A stretch of DNA of 64,000 nt from Paraburkholderia unamae (GCF_003268775.1 NZ_QLSU01000027.1:1-64000), one strand, 5' to 3'. Shown: positions 45,477 to 53,922, counted from the first letter of the stretch. Made by a program: numbers and translations. The notes: a model not told the origin generated them from the letters alone.

Positions 45477-47156
45477 ATGAACAAGCCGAAACTTCGCAGC
45501 CAATTCACGCCGGGCACCACGCGCTGGGCCGTGCGCCGCGCGCAGTGGCTCGCCATGGGCCTCTCCGAAGAGGACTTCGACAAGCCGAAGATCGCGATCG
45601 TCAATTCGTCGAGCAAACTTTCGGTCTGCTACCAGCATCTCGACGGCGTCTCGCAGGTCGTGCAGGACGCCGTGCGCGCCGCAGGCGGCGTGCCGCTCGA
45701 AATCCGCACGGTAGCACCCTCGGACTTCGTGACGAGCGCGGGCAAGCAGGGCCGCTATCTGATGCCCACGCGCGATCTGCTCGTCAACGACGTCGAAGTG
45801 CAGGTCGAAGGCGCCGAGCTCGACGGCATGGTGCTGCTCGCGTCGTGCGACAAGACCACGCCCGCGCAGTTGATGGCGGCGGGACGCCTGAACGTGCCCT
45901 CGCTCATCGTGACGTGCGGCTTTCAGCTCGGCTCGCAATGCGGCGACCATCACGTGGACATCGAGGAGGTCTACAAGTCGGTGGGCGCGTACAAGGCGCG
46001 CATGATCACGCTCGAAACGCTCACCGACATGACGTGCCACGCGATCAAGGGCCCCGGCGTGTGCGCGGGCCTGGCCACGGCCAACTCCATGCATTGCATG
46101 GCCGAAGCGCTTGGCATGGCGCTCACGGGCAACGCGCCGATCCGCGCCGGCAGCGACGAACTCAACGGCTACGCGGCGCGCGCGGGCGAGGCGATCATGG
46201 CGCTCGTCGAACAGGATCTGCGGCCCCGCCAGATCATGACGGCCGCCGCGTTTCGCAACGCCGTGCGCACGGCGGTTGCGATCGGCGCATCGGTCAACGT
46301 GATGCGCCACCTGATCGCGGCGGCGATCGAGAGCGAATGCGACGTTGACATCATCCGCGAATTCGAACTTGCCGCCGATATCGTTCCGCAGATCACGCAG
46401 GTGCGCCCGAACGGCCCGGACCGCATCGAGGACTTCGCGGCGGCGGGCGGTTGCGCGGGGGCGATGACGCAACTCGCCAGCGTGCTCGACACGTCGGTGC
46501 TGACCGTCACGGGCAAGACGCTCGCCGACAATCTTGCCGGCCGGCCCGCGCCGGACGAGCGCGTGATTGCGCCGCTCACGCAACCCATGCGCGCGGAGCC
46601 GGGCCTCGTCGTCATTCGCGGCAACGTCGCGCCCGACGGCGCGGTCGTCAAGCTCTCGGCGGTGCCGGCCAGCGTGCGGCGCTTCATCGGCCCGGCAATC
46701 GTGTTCGAAAACGAAAACGACGCGATCAACGCGATCGAGCAAGGTAAAATCGCACGAGGCTCGGTCGTCGTGCTGCGCATGCTCGGTCCGAAGGGCGGCC
46801 CCGGCACGGTGTTCGCCGCGAGCTTCATGGCGGCGCTGGTGGGTGCGGGGCTTGGCGAGTACGTCGCGGTCGTGACCGACGGCGAACTGTCCGGGTTGAA
46901 CAGCGGCATCACGATCGGTCAGGTCATGCCCGAAGCGGCCGAAGGCGGCCCGCTCGCGGCGATCGAGGCCGGCGACACGATCGTGATCGACCTGAACCGC
47001 AAAACGATCGATCTGGAGTTGCCGCAGGCGCAGCTTGAGGAACGGATCGCCCGATTGCCTGCGCTCCCGCCCACGCACGAGAAGGGCTGGCTCGCGATGT
47101 ACCGGCAACTGGTGCAGCCGCTTTCGAAGGGCGCCGTGCTGGGCGAACGAGGCTGA
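45477..47156 (+). CDS. IlvD/Edd family dehydratase
   Basis: The 559-residue protein has the three Fe-S cysteines of the family at Cys51 (LSVCYQHL), Cys124 (ASCDKTTPAQ) and Cys196 (GPGVCAGL), and the metal-site Lys126. The end has VTDGELSGLNSG, the usual dihydroxy-acid dehydratase signature. Members dehydrate dihydroxy acids or aldonates to 2-keto-3-deoxy acids. The region around Cys51 differs from both true IlvD and the arabinonate/xylonate group, and the operon context is catabolic, so a sugar acid is more likely than branched-chain synthesis. AAGGA lies upstream. Confidence 0.87.
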   Translation: MNKPKLRSQFTPGTTRWAVRRAQWLAMGLSEEDFDKPKIAIVNSSSKLSVCYQHLDGVSQVVQDAVRAAGGVPLEIRTVAPSDFVTSAGKQGRYLMPTRDLLVNDVEVQVEGAELDGMVLLASCDKTTPAQLMAAGRLNVPSLIVTCGFQLGSQCGDHHVDIEEVYKSVGAYKARMITLETLTDMTCHAIKGPGVCAGLATANSMHCMAEALGMALTGNAPIRAGSDELNGYAARAGEAIMALVEQDLRPRQIMTAAAFRNAVRTAVAIGASVNVMRHLIAAAIESECDVDIIREFELAADIVPQITQVRPNGPDRIEDFAAAGGCAGAMTQLASVLDTSVLTVTGKTLADNLAGRPAPDERVIAPLTQPMRAEPGLVVIRGNVAPDGAVVKLSAVPASVRRFIGPAIVFENENDAINAIEQGKIARGSVVVLRMLGPKGGPGTVFAASFMAALVGAGLGEYVAVVTDGELSGLNSGITIGQVMPEAAEGGPLAAIEAGDTIVIDLNRKTIDLELPQAQLEERIARLPALPPTHEKGWLAMYRQLVQPLSKGAVLGERG

Positions 47157-47206
47157 GCGTGCTTGAATGAGCAAGCACTGCCGAATGTAATTGACTGGAT
47201 GTAGCT

Positions 47207-47884
47207 ATGAATGGACCCAATCCGCTTCCTTCTCCCGATGCTTCGGCAGAGCAGACGCTTGCCGATCAGGCTTACTCGCAGATCGAGGAGCGGATTGCCA
47301 CGTTGAGCCTGCGTCCGGGGCAGATCGTGTCCGAGAACGGCTTGTCGAAGCTGCTCGGACTCGGCCGCACGCCGGTGCGCGAAGCATTGCAGCAGCTTTC
47401 GCGCGAAGGTCTCGTCGTCATCATGCCGAAGCTCGGCATCATGGTCTCGGAAATCGACGTGCGCAAGCAGTTGCGCCTGCTCGAAGTGCGCCGCGAGGTC
47501 GAGCGCTTGCTGGTGGGCGCGGCGGCGAAGAATGCCACGCCCGCCCAGCGAACGCAGTTCGGATTGCTGGCCGACCTCATGACGACGGCCGGGAAGGCGA
47601 ACGAAGGCGTGGAGTTCCTCGCCTACGACCGGCAATTCAACAAGCTCCTGCTCGATAGCGCCAACAACGAGTACGGCACGTCCACCATGAAGCTGATGTA
47701 CGGGTTGTCGCGCCGCTTCTGGTACGCGCACTATCAGCGCTTCGCCAATCTCGCCCAAACGGCGTCGCTTCACGCCGACATCGCGACCGCGATCGCCGCG
47801 GGCAACGTCGAAGCGGCGAGAGACGGGCTGGACAACCTGATCGACAACGTCGAAATGTTTACCCGCGCCACGCTGGAGGCGTGA
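47207..47884 (+). CDS. GntR-family regulator (FadR/FCD type)
   Basis: The 225-residue protein has a GntR winged helix in the first 80 residues (SENGLSKLLGLGRTPVREAL) and an all-helical FCD effector domain with metal-ligand-like Asp and His residues (YDRQFNKLL, SLHADIATAI). FCD regulators sense sugar acids or carboxylates. It is the third gene after the FAD oxidoreductase and the dehydratase and probably autoregulates the operon through the sites near 44026-44073. The GntR stop is followed within nine bases by a strong hairpin. Confidence 0.9.
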   Translation: MNGPNPLPSPDASAEQTLADQAYSQIEERIATLSLRPGQIVSENGLSKLLGLGRTPVREALQQLSREGLVVIMPKLGIMVSEIDVRKQLRLLEVRREVERLLVGAAAKNATPAQRTQFGLLADLMTTAGKANEGVEFLAYDRQFNKLLLDSANNEYGTSTMKLMYGLSRRFWYAHYQRFANLAQTASLHADIATAIAAGNVEAARDGLDNLIDNVEMFTRATLEA

Positions 47885-47892
47885 GATGCCTC

Positions 47893-47923
47893 GCGCGCGC
47901 CGGGTTCTCCGCCCGGCGCGCGC
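47893..47923. terminator. hairpin between convergent GntR and EgtB-like genes
   Basis: GCGCGCGCCGGG and CCCGGCGCGCGC form a perfect 12-bp stem with a 7-base loop. It fills the gap between two convergent genes. No U-tract follows. Confidence 0.6.
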
Positions 47924-47932
47924 CTGATCCGC

Positions 47933-49210
47933 TCAATCCCGAACGCAGCGAAAGCCCGCATAAACATACTGGTAGCGCGGTTGAAACCAGTTGCGAAACG
48001 TCGGCCGCAACATGCATTGCGCCGTGCGCGGCGAGCCGCCTTTCATTGCGTAGTGCTGGCCGTCGAAAAAGTTGGCCGAATAGCCTTCGTAGAACGGGAA
48101 GGCCTTGAACCCCGGCAGCGGTGCGAAAAGCGTCGAAGTCCATTCCCAGCCGTTGCCGTACAGTCCCTCGACACCCCAGGTGCTGGCGCTGTCCGGCGTC
48201 GCGTCCACGGCCACCGGGTTCCAGTCGCGGAAGTCGAAGTTGTCGGTCAGGCCCGGCAGCGCGCCGTGTGCCGCGCGCTGCCATTGCGCCTCGCTCGGCA
48301 GTTTCGCGCCGCGCCAGCGCGCAAAGGCGCTCGCTTCGGCATGGCTCACATACACGGGCCAGGCAAGCGGCAGCGGGATGTCGTCGAACATCGTGCGCAG
48401 TCGCCAGCCCACGGCGTCGCGCGACCAGAAAACGGGGTGCGCGACCTGTGTGCTGTCCTTCCATGCCCAGTCGGCGTCGTTCCAGAGGTCGCGCCTGCGG
48501 TAGCCGCCGTCCTCCACGAACTCGAGAAACGCGCCGTTCGTGACCATGTAGCGGTCAATCTCGAACGCGGGCACGTCCACCTGCTGCTCGCCGAATTCGT
48601 TGTCCCAGCCGAACACGCCGCGCTCGGCGGTCATGCCGAGTTCCGTGCGGCCCGCGGGCACCGGCACCATGCCGGGCTCGACGGCGTAAAGGTGATCGGC
48701 GTGCATGCGTGGCGCGTCGGGCGCGCGCTTCTGCGCGAACGGCAGCTGATGGAGCATGTAGGCGAGCGTCTCGACGTGCATCAGGCGATGCTCGATGGCG
48801 ACGTTCAGCAATTGGCCCGCCGTGTCGTGATTCGGCGTGTCGGGCGGCAGGTCGAGGGCCGCGAGCCGCTCGTCGATGTGGTCGCGCACCTCGCGTCCGT
48901 ACCCGTGGACTTCCGCGAGCGCGGGCCAGTCGGCGGGCATGTCGGTCGGCAACCCGCCATCCACGGGATCGATGCCGAATGCGAACAACTGGTCGAGGCG
49001 CTGATCGGGCGAGGGCAGATCGAACAGGCGCTTGTCGAAGAGGTTACGGTCGAACGCCTCCAGATGGCCGATATAGAACACGATGCGGTGACGCTCGCGA
49101 ATCGGCCGCTCGTACAGGAACTCGGGCTTGACGACGTCGAAAAGCGCGTCGCTCGCGGCGCGCGCCTGGGCGAGGCGAGCGGCGAGCGTGGGTTGTTGCG
49201 GGAGAGGCAT
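47933..49210 (-). CDS. EgtB-like nonheme iron enzyme (DinB + formylglycine-generating-enzyme fold)
   Basis: The 425-residue protein has an N-terminal DinB-like four-helix part and a C-terminal FGE-sulfatase domain ending RYQYVYAGFRCVRD. Candidate iron ligands His49 (YIGHLEAF), His141 and His145 (EHRLMHVET) match the 3-His site of EgtB, the iron sulfoxide synthase of ergothioneine formation. The usual methyltransferase partner EgtD is not adjacent, so another C-S bond-forming role remains possible. AAGGAG upstream supports ATG 49210; an earlier start at 49273 lies before it. Confidence 0.8.
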   Translation of the reverse strand: MPLPQQPTLAARLAQARAASDALFDVVKPEFLYERPIRERHRIVFYIGHLEAFDRNLFDKRLFDLPSPDQRLDQLFAFGIDPVDGGLPTDMPADWPALAEVHGYGREVRDHIDERLAALDLPPDTPNHDTAGQLLNVAIEHRLMHVETLAYMLHQLPFAQKRAPDAPRMHADHLYAVEPGMVPVPAGRTELGMTAERGVFGWDNEFGEQQVDVPAFEIDRYMVTNGAFLEFVEDGGYRRRDLWNDADWAWKDSTQVAHPVFWSRDAVGWRLRTMFDDIPLPLAWPVYVSHAEASAFARWRGAKLPSEAQWQRAAHGALPGLTDNFDFRDWNPVAVDATPDSASTWGVEGLYGNGWEWTSTLFAPLPGFKAFPFYEGYSANFFDGQHYAMKGGSPRTAQCMLRPTFRNWFQPRYQYVYAGFRCVRD

Positions 49211-49278
49211 TTCGGCGATTCTCCTTGCCAGGGCGTAATACGAAACTCTATCCCTGCGCAGGAGTTGTGCCAACGGAA

Positions 49279-49303
49279 AAGCCGCGCTGGCGAGGCGCGG
49301 CTT
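49279..49303 (-). terminator. intrinsic terminator of the FNR-like gene
   Basis: Read on the minus strand, AAGCCGCGC, a 7-base loop and GCGCGGCTT form a perfect 9-bp stem that runs into a TTTT tract. It lies 60 bases after the FNR-like stop codon. Confidence 0.8.
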
Positions 49304-49363
49304 GTGTGGGGCCTGGGGGCGCTGCTGCGGGCGGACCCGGCGGCCAGCCGGGGGGCGCCCGGA

Positions 49364-50119
49364 TTACAGGTGGCGCAGACCTTCGAGGTCGATGATACGG
49401 ATCAGCTTGCCCTGTGCGTCGATCAGGCCGCGCTTTTGAAATCTTGACAGGGTACGGCTTACCGTTTCGAGCGTCATGCCAAGATAGCTGCCCATGTCCT
49501 CACGCGTCATGCGCAGGTTGAATTCCGCGTGTGAATAGCCGCGCTGGCCGTTGCGTTCGGAAACGTCGAGCAGGAAGGCGGCCACGCGCTCGTCGGCGGA
49601 GAGCGAACCGAGCACCATCATTTGCGACGACTCGCGAATGAGCTGTTCGCTCATGAGGCGGTGCAGCCGGTCCTGCATGGCGCCGGTTTCGCGGCACATG
49701 TGCTTGAGCGCCGAGTAGGGAATGATGCAGACCGAGCTGTCTTCGAGCGCGATGGCGCTGCACGTGTGAGCGCCGGTGCTGATGCCGTCGAGGCCGAGCG
49801 GGTCGCCCGCGAGCCGCAGGCCGGTGACCTGCTCGCGGCCGTCACGGTGCGCCATGACGGTCTTGAGCGAGCCCGAGCGCGCGACGTAGAGGTTGTCGAA
49901 CGGGTCGCCGGCGCGGTACACGGCCTCGCCGCGCCGCACGCTGCGCGCGGAGCAGATCAGCGCTTCGAGTTTGGGCAGATCGTCGAGCGTGAGGCCCTGC
50001 GGCATGCACAGGTGACGCATGGCGCAGACCGAACAGCGTGTGGTCGTGCGCGGCGTCGCCACGGGCGTACGGCTGCTGCGGCGCACGGTGGAGTGGGAAA
50101 CGACAGTAGGGTTCAGCAT
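49364..50119 (-). CDS. fnr: FNR-type oxygen-sensing transcriptional regulator (Crp/Fnr family)
   Basis: The 251-residue protein has the FNR cysteine set: Cys29, Cys32 and Cys38 (CSVCAMRHLC) plus Cys120 (GAHTCSAIAL), as required for a [4Fe-4S] cluster. A cyclic-nucleotide-like domain follows, then a DNA-binding helix ETVSRTLSRFQKRGLI with the E-SR recognition pattern for TTGAT-N4-ATCAA sites. AAAGGAG eight bases upstream sets ATG 50119. It should activate micro-oxic genes, and the universal stress protein gene upstream on the same strand is a likely target. Confidence 0.92.
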   Translation of the reverse strand: MLNPTVVSHSTVRRSSRTPVATPRTTTRCSVCAMRHLCMPQGLTLDDLPKLEALICSARSVRRGEAVYRAGDPFDNLYVARSGSLKTVMAHRDGREQVTGLRLAGDPLGLDGISTGAHTCSAIALEDSSVCIIPYSALKHMCRETGAMQDRLHRLMSEQLIRESSQMMVLGSLSADERVAAFLLDVSERNGQRGYSHAEFNLRMTREDMGSYLGMTLETVSRTLSRFQKRGLIDAQGKLIRIIDLEGLRHL

Positions 50120-50221
50120 CGACAATGCTCCTTTGATCTGTGTCTAAGCATTGTCTACCGGGGTCGAATCTCGAATTGGTGGCAAAGTGACGCGCTTTCG
50201 AGATGAAGAGTGTTGAGCCTT

Positions 50222-50261
50222 GTCAGAAGCCGCTTGCGCGGCGTCTGACGGAGCGCAAGCG
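50222..50261. promoter_or_regulatory. two overlapping alternative hairpins between the usp and fnr-like genes
   Basis: GTCAGAAGCCGC and GCGGCGTCTGAC (50222-50249) form a 12-bp stem with one mismatch. CGCTTGCGC (50231-50239), which overlaps that stem, can instead pair perfectly with GCGCAAGCG (50253-50261). The two folds exclude each other. They may terminate usp transcripts or attenuate read-through into fnr; this is inference. Confidence 0.4.
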
Positions 50262-50301
50262 ACTTTTCAATAACACGCAAAAATGGCGTGTCGTCGAGGC
50301 C

Positions 50302-50775
50302 TTACTCCGGGCTGTTTTCTGCGGCATTGCCGGCTGCGGAGGGGATCAGCAGCACGGGGAGGGCGGATTGCCGTACGCAGCGTTCGGCGACACTGCCGAG
50401 GATGAGGCGCTGGAAGCCGCGGCGCCCGTGCGTGCCCATCACGATCAGGTCGGCGCCTTCGGACTTCGCGGCGTTGAGCACGAGCGTCGGGACGTCGTCG
50501 AGCGAGGAGGCCTCGCCCGTGAGCATGGCGCCCTGGACGCCGCGCTCGCTCATCGCCTTGTTCATCTCTTCGGCGAGTTCGTTGCCCTGCGCGATCATCT
50601 GGTTGCGCAGGATCGACGGATCGTAGCCCGGCGCGTCGAAGTACATGGGCGTGTTCTCGATCACGTAGTACGGCTGGAGCGTCGAGCCCATTGCCTTCGC
50701 CAGATCGAGCGCGGCGGCGAAAGCGCGGCGCGACGTTGCACTGCCGTCGACGGCGACAAGGATGCGTTTGTACAT
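50302..50775 (-). CDS. universal stress protein (UspA family)
   Basis: The 157-residue protein starts MYKRILVAVDGSATSRRAFA and has the ATP-binding pattern GTHGRRGF followed by LGSVAE. UspA-type proteins help survival in hypoxia, starvation or oxidative stress. GAGGAGG six bases before the ATG gives a strong SD. In Burkholderia, USP genes are often part of low-oxygen regulons, and an FNR-like gene follows here, but I found no clear FNR box in the upstream gap. Confidence 0.9.
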   Translation of the reverse strand: MYKRILVAVDGSATSRRAFAAALDLAKAMGSTLQPYYVIENTPMYFDAPGYDPSILRNQMIAQGNELAEEMNKAMSERGVQGAMLTGEASSLDDVPTLVLNAAKSEGADLIVMGTHGRRGFQRLILGSVAERCVRQSALPVLLIPSAAGNAAENSPE

Positions 50776-51090
50776 AAGACCTCCTCTTCAAGTGGGATCG
50801 AGATTCGCGCGGCCTCTGGTTATGTCTTGCCGGGCCGCGTGCGGCATGTATGTGACTGGCGAGAAGCTTAATGGATCGCGAGTGAATATGCAGTCGGACT
50901 GTATGAAAGATGGAAGGAGTCGAAGGGAAGATCAAGGGGCTGCGTCGGAATATCGCGTAGTCCTTTCCGGCGCCCGGCTTCTCAGCCGCACTTTCGCCGG
51001 CGTTTTCGCCGATTTTTTCGTTTGGTTGCGCCCACACCGTCATCCCGCTATCGTTGCGTCTTTTTCGCCCCTCGCAGTCGCCCCCCTCCC
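50776..51090. other. 315-base gap between divergent usp and DHA2 exporter genes
   Basis: This stretch must hold the promoters of both divergent genes. I see a short palindrome CAGTCGGACTG at 50891-50901, and GC-rich partial repeats (GCCGGCG, TTCGCCG) near the exporter start. No gene, strong promoter hexamers or FNR box can be supported. Confidence 0.4.
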
Positions 51091-52698
51091 GTGAAACCTT
51101 CCTCCGCCAATCTGCCGTTTCGCGACGCGCTGCTGGCCATGCTCGGCATCGGCCTCGTCAACATGCTCGTCGCGCTCGATCAGACCGTCGTCAGCACCGC
51201 CTTGCCTTCGATCGTCGCCGAACTGCACGGCTTCGAGTTTTACGCCTGGATCGCCAGCGCCTACCTGCTGGCCTCGGTCGTGACGGTGCCCGTGTTCGGC
51301 CGGCTTGGCGACTACTTCGGGCGCAAGCGCTTCGTGATCGCCGCGGTCATCGTGTTCACGGTGGCTTCCGTGCTCTGCGGGCTCGCGACCGACATGCGCT
51401 TTCTCGCGGTGGCGCGCGCGCTGCAAGGGGTGGGCGGCGGCATGATGGTGGGCACGGCGTTTGCCTCGATCCCCGATCTCTTTCCGGACCCGCGCGCGCG
51501 CGTGCGCTGGCAGGTCGTGATGGCCGCCGCCTACGGCATCGGCACGGCGGCGGGGCCGTCGCTGGGCGGCTGGCTCAGCGAGCATTTCGGCTGGCGCTCG
51601 ACCTTTCTCGTCAATTTGCCTGTCGGCGCGCTTGCACTTTATTTCATCTGGGCGCACCTGCCGCGCTACCAGCCCGCGCGGACCGGCGAGGTTCGCATCG
51701 ACTGGACCGGCGCCGCACTCGTCGCGCTGGTGCTGGGCGGCTTCCAGACCTTCATCGAGGCGGTGCCGAAGGACGGCCTGACCACCGGCAACCTGGTGCT
51801 CGCCGGGGCCGTGCTGGTCGGTGCCGTCGCGCTGCTGGTGTGCGAGCGGCGCGCGACGCACCCGATGATCCCGCTCGATCTGTTCCGCGACCGGCAACTC
51901 GTCACGCTGTTTATGCTCTCGACGCTGTCCGGCTTCGTGATGTTTTCGCTGATCTTCTTCGCGCCGCTCCTGCTACAGGGCGGCTTCGGGCTGTCACCCC
52001 AGGAGGCCGGCCTGCTCGCCACGCCCATCGCGGCGTGCATCGCGCTCGGCAGCCTCATCAACACGCGTATCGTGATCCGGCTGCGCAAGCCCACGATGAT
52101 TCTGACGGTGGGCTTTAGCCTGCTGGTGGCGGCTTCGACAGGCCTCGCCTTCGCGTCCCGCAACACGGACCACCTGTGGCTCGAACTGGCGATGTCGGCG
52201 GTGGGCATCGGGCTCGGGTTCATCCTGAACAATCTCAATGTATTCGGCCAGGAGATCGCCGGGCGCGAGCGCTTCGGCATCACGACCGCCTTGCTGCAAT
52301 CCACGCGCATGGTGGGCGGCATGCTCGGCACCAGTATCGTCGCGACCATCGTCAACCATCGCTATGCCGCCGGTGTCGGCGACGCGCTGGCGGTGCTCGG
52401 CGCGCCTTTGCAGGAGCGCTGGCGTCCCCAACTCGCCGACCCCCGCGTGCTGATCGACCCGGCGCTGCGCGACGGCCTCGTCGCGCAGATGAAGGCGGCG
52501 GGGCTGGACGGCGCCGCGCTGATCGATGCGGTGCGCCACGTGCTGGTCGACTCGATTCACCTGGGCATCGGCCTGACGGGTTGCGCGGCGCTCGCGGCGG
52601 CGCTGTGCGTGGGGCGCATTTCCCATATTCGCTTCGGCCGCAGCGCCGCGACGCCGAAAAGCGACGAGCCAAAAGCGGAAGAAGCCAAGGCCGACTAA
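51091..52698 (+). CDS. MFS multidrug exporter, DHA2 (EmrB/QacA) family
   Basis: The 535-residue protein has the DHA2 helix 1 motif LVNMLVALDQTVVSTALPSI, then LASVVTVPVFGRLGDYFGRK, and the family antiporter pattern AAYGIGTAAGPSLGGWL; about 14 helices are expected. It exports drugs or metabolites against protons. GTG 51091 is taken as start because coding character begins there; ATG 51139 would cut into helix 1. It lies next to, and converges on, the quorum-sensing synthase gene. Confidence 0.86.
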   Translation: MKPSSANLPFRDALLAMLGIGLVNMLVALDQTVVSTALPSIVAELHGFEFYAWIASAYLLASVVTVPVFGRLGDYFGRKRFVIAAVIVFTVASVLCGLATDMRFLAVARALQGVGGGMMVGTAFASIPDLFPDPRARVRWQVVMAAAYGIGTAAGPSLGGWLSEHFGWRSTFLVNLPVGALALYFIWAHLPRYQPARTGEVRIDWTGAALVALVLGGFQTFIEAVPKDGLTTGNLVLAGAVLVGAVALLVCERRATHPMIPLDLFRDRQLVTLFMLSTLSGFVMFSLIFFAPLLLQGGFGLSPQEAGLLATPIAACIALGSLINTRIVIRLRKPTMILTVGFSLLVAASTGLAFASRNTDHLWLELAMSAVGIGLGFILNNLNVFGQEIAGRERFGITTALLQSTRMVGGMLGTSIVATIVNHRYAAGVGDALAVLGAPLQERWRPQLADPRVLIDPALRDGLVAQMKAAGLDGAALIDAVRHVLVDSIHLGIGLTGCAALAAALCVGRISHIRFGRSAATPKSDEPKAEEAKAD

Positions 52699-52845
52699 GG
52701 GGCGGCGGCCGGCAAGTCACCTTTTTAGGTTGAATTTGTTAGACAACTTAAGGCCTGGCTGGCTGCCGCGCAATGGTTCGCCCGGCCGGCGATTGTCTTC
52801 CTTCGACTGCCTTCGGGCCGTCCTCAGTCTGCCGTCATGCCGCCT

Positions 52846-53436
52846 TCATGCCGCGTGCGCCATGGGCCCGAACAGCGCCGTGTGGGTCTGCTGGCTCATC
52901 GCGATTTCCAGCGCGACGGCGTTCTCCACGCCAATGCGCATCGGCGCACCCAGGCGCGTCATCTCGATGCCCGTGCGTCGCAGCAGGCGCTCCATCGGCG
53001 TCGTGGTCACCGTCACGTAGCTGTTGATGCCCGCGCGGTCGGCGTACGTCACGACGGCGCGCATCGCGCTCAAGGTCAGGTCGGCGAAGCCAAACGACTG
53101 GTCGTTGCCCGACTCAATGGCGAAGCGGCTCAGCTCCCAGATGTTGCGGGCCGTGGGCGCGGCCTTGCCCTGGAGCAGTTGCGGGAAGGTGTCGCGCAAC
53201 ATGTTCGGGCCTTCGGTGGGCATCAGGCGCCAGCAGCCGCGTACCTGGCCGCCGCCGTCCTGAATCAGCATGTAATGGGGCCCGAGCGCGTCGTAACCGT
53301 CGATTTCCATGCCGGCAATGGTGGGGATGTCCCAGCCGAGGCGGTCGCGGAACACCCGCGCGCGTAGCCGGTACATCTCGTTGATGTCCTCGTTGTCGAA
53401 GTCCTGTCTCAGACCGATCCGTATCGCAGCTTGCAT
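52846..53436 (-). CDS. braI: acyl-homoserine-lactone synthase (LuxI family, BraI-like)
   Basis: The 196-residue protein has all the invariant LuxI residues: Arg25, Phe29, Trp35, Asp46, Asp49, Arg70, Glu101, Ser103 and Arg104 (YRLRARVF, LGWD, CWRLMP, WELSRF). It makes an N-acyl-homoserine lactone from S-adenosylmethionine and an acyl carrier. The gene is divergent from an rsaL-type repressor and beyond that lies a LuxR receptor, the same order as lasI-rsaL-lasR and the Paraburkholderia bra locus. BraI is known to make mainly 3-oxo-C14-HSL; that product is inferred here. Confidence 0.9.
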   Translation of the reverse strand: MQAAIRIGLRQDFDNEDINEMYRLRARVFRDRLGWDIPTIAGMEIDGYDALGPHYMLIQDGGGQVRGCWRLMPTEGPNMLRDTFPQLLQGKAAPTARNIWELSRFAIESGNDQSFGFADLTLSAMRAVVTYADRAGINSYVTVTTTPMERLLRRTGIEMTRLGAPMRIGVENAVALEIAMSQQTHTALFGPMAHAA

Positions 53437-53508
53437 GACAACTCTCCCGATTTGTGTGGAAGCGCGGCAGTACGGTTCGAAAGCTATGCGTTATGAATAT
53501 AAAAAAAC

Positions 53509-53528
53509 ACCTATCTAGATAGGTAGGT
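53509..53528. promoter_or_regulatory. lux-type box in the braI-rsaL divergent promoter
   Basis: ACCTATCTAGATAGGTAGGT fits the CT-N12-AG rule and has the symmetric ends ACCT...AGGT of the lux box. Inside it, ACCTATCTAGATAGGT is a perfect 16-bp palindrome. It is 73 to 92 bases from the braI start and 77 to 96 from rsaL, with an AT-rich -10-like stretch (TATATT on the minus strand) on the braI side. I could not place an RsaL box with confidence. Confidence 0.7.
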
Positions 53529-53604
53529 GCGCAGAGAGGGTGTCTTAAGGAGAATCACTTCGGCGGCAGTCACTCATCAGGCATATCTGACAGCGAGAGT
53601 CATC

Positions 53605-53922
53605 ATGGAACTTATGGAAAATCAATGGCACTCGGGTGCGAGTACCATTTCGTCTTCCGGGGATCTGTCTTCGGTCATCGACCGCGTCCTGATCATTGCT
53701 TACCGGAAGAAGAAGAAGGAGAGCCAGCGCCGCTTCTGGGCGCGCTTTGGCGTAACGCAGTCGCGCGGCAGCCGGTTCGAGTCGGGCGCGGAGATTCCGC
53801 CGCCGGTGTCGATCCTGCTCGGGCTGTATTTCAACAAGACGATTTCGGACGGGGATCTTGGCCGCGCCGAGCGCGTGCTGCGCCGTCCCGATGCACCGAT
53901 GGTGTTTAGCCCGGGTCTATAA
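53605..53922 (+). CDS. rsaL: RsaL-like repressor of quorum sensing
   Basis: The 105-residue protein has a small helix-turn-helix core (RRFWARFGVTQSRGSRFESG followed by PPPVSILLGLYF) like RsaL, the repressor that binds the lasI promoter in Pseudomonas and keeps AHL levels steady. The recognition helix starts at VTQSRGSRFE. ATG 53605 has GAGAG upstream; ATG 53614 is an alternative. It is divergent from the synthase gene and its last 17 bases overlap the end of the receptor gene on the other strand. Confidence 0.82.
   Translation: MELMENQWHSGASTISSSGDLSSVIDRVLIIAYRKKKKESQRRFWARFGVTQSRGSRFESGAEIPPPVSILLGLYFNKTISDGDLGRAERVLRRPDAPMVFSPGL

Noticed and set aside
45189..47174. Open frame of about 660 codons antisense to the dehydratase
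   Set aside because: Low-complexity Arg/His composition and complete overlap with the IlvD/Edd gene show it is a shadow.
50126..50301. FNR box (TTGAT-N4-ATCAA) in the fnr or usp upstream regions
   Set aside because: Only single half-sites such as ATCAA were seen, without a partner at the right spacing.
53470..53505. RsaL-binding site of the TATG-N-AA-N-TT-N-CATA type near the lux box
   Set aside because: TATG and CATA fragments are present but spacing and core do not match the published pattern well enough.
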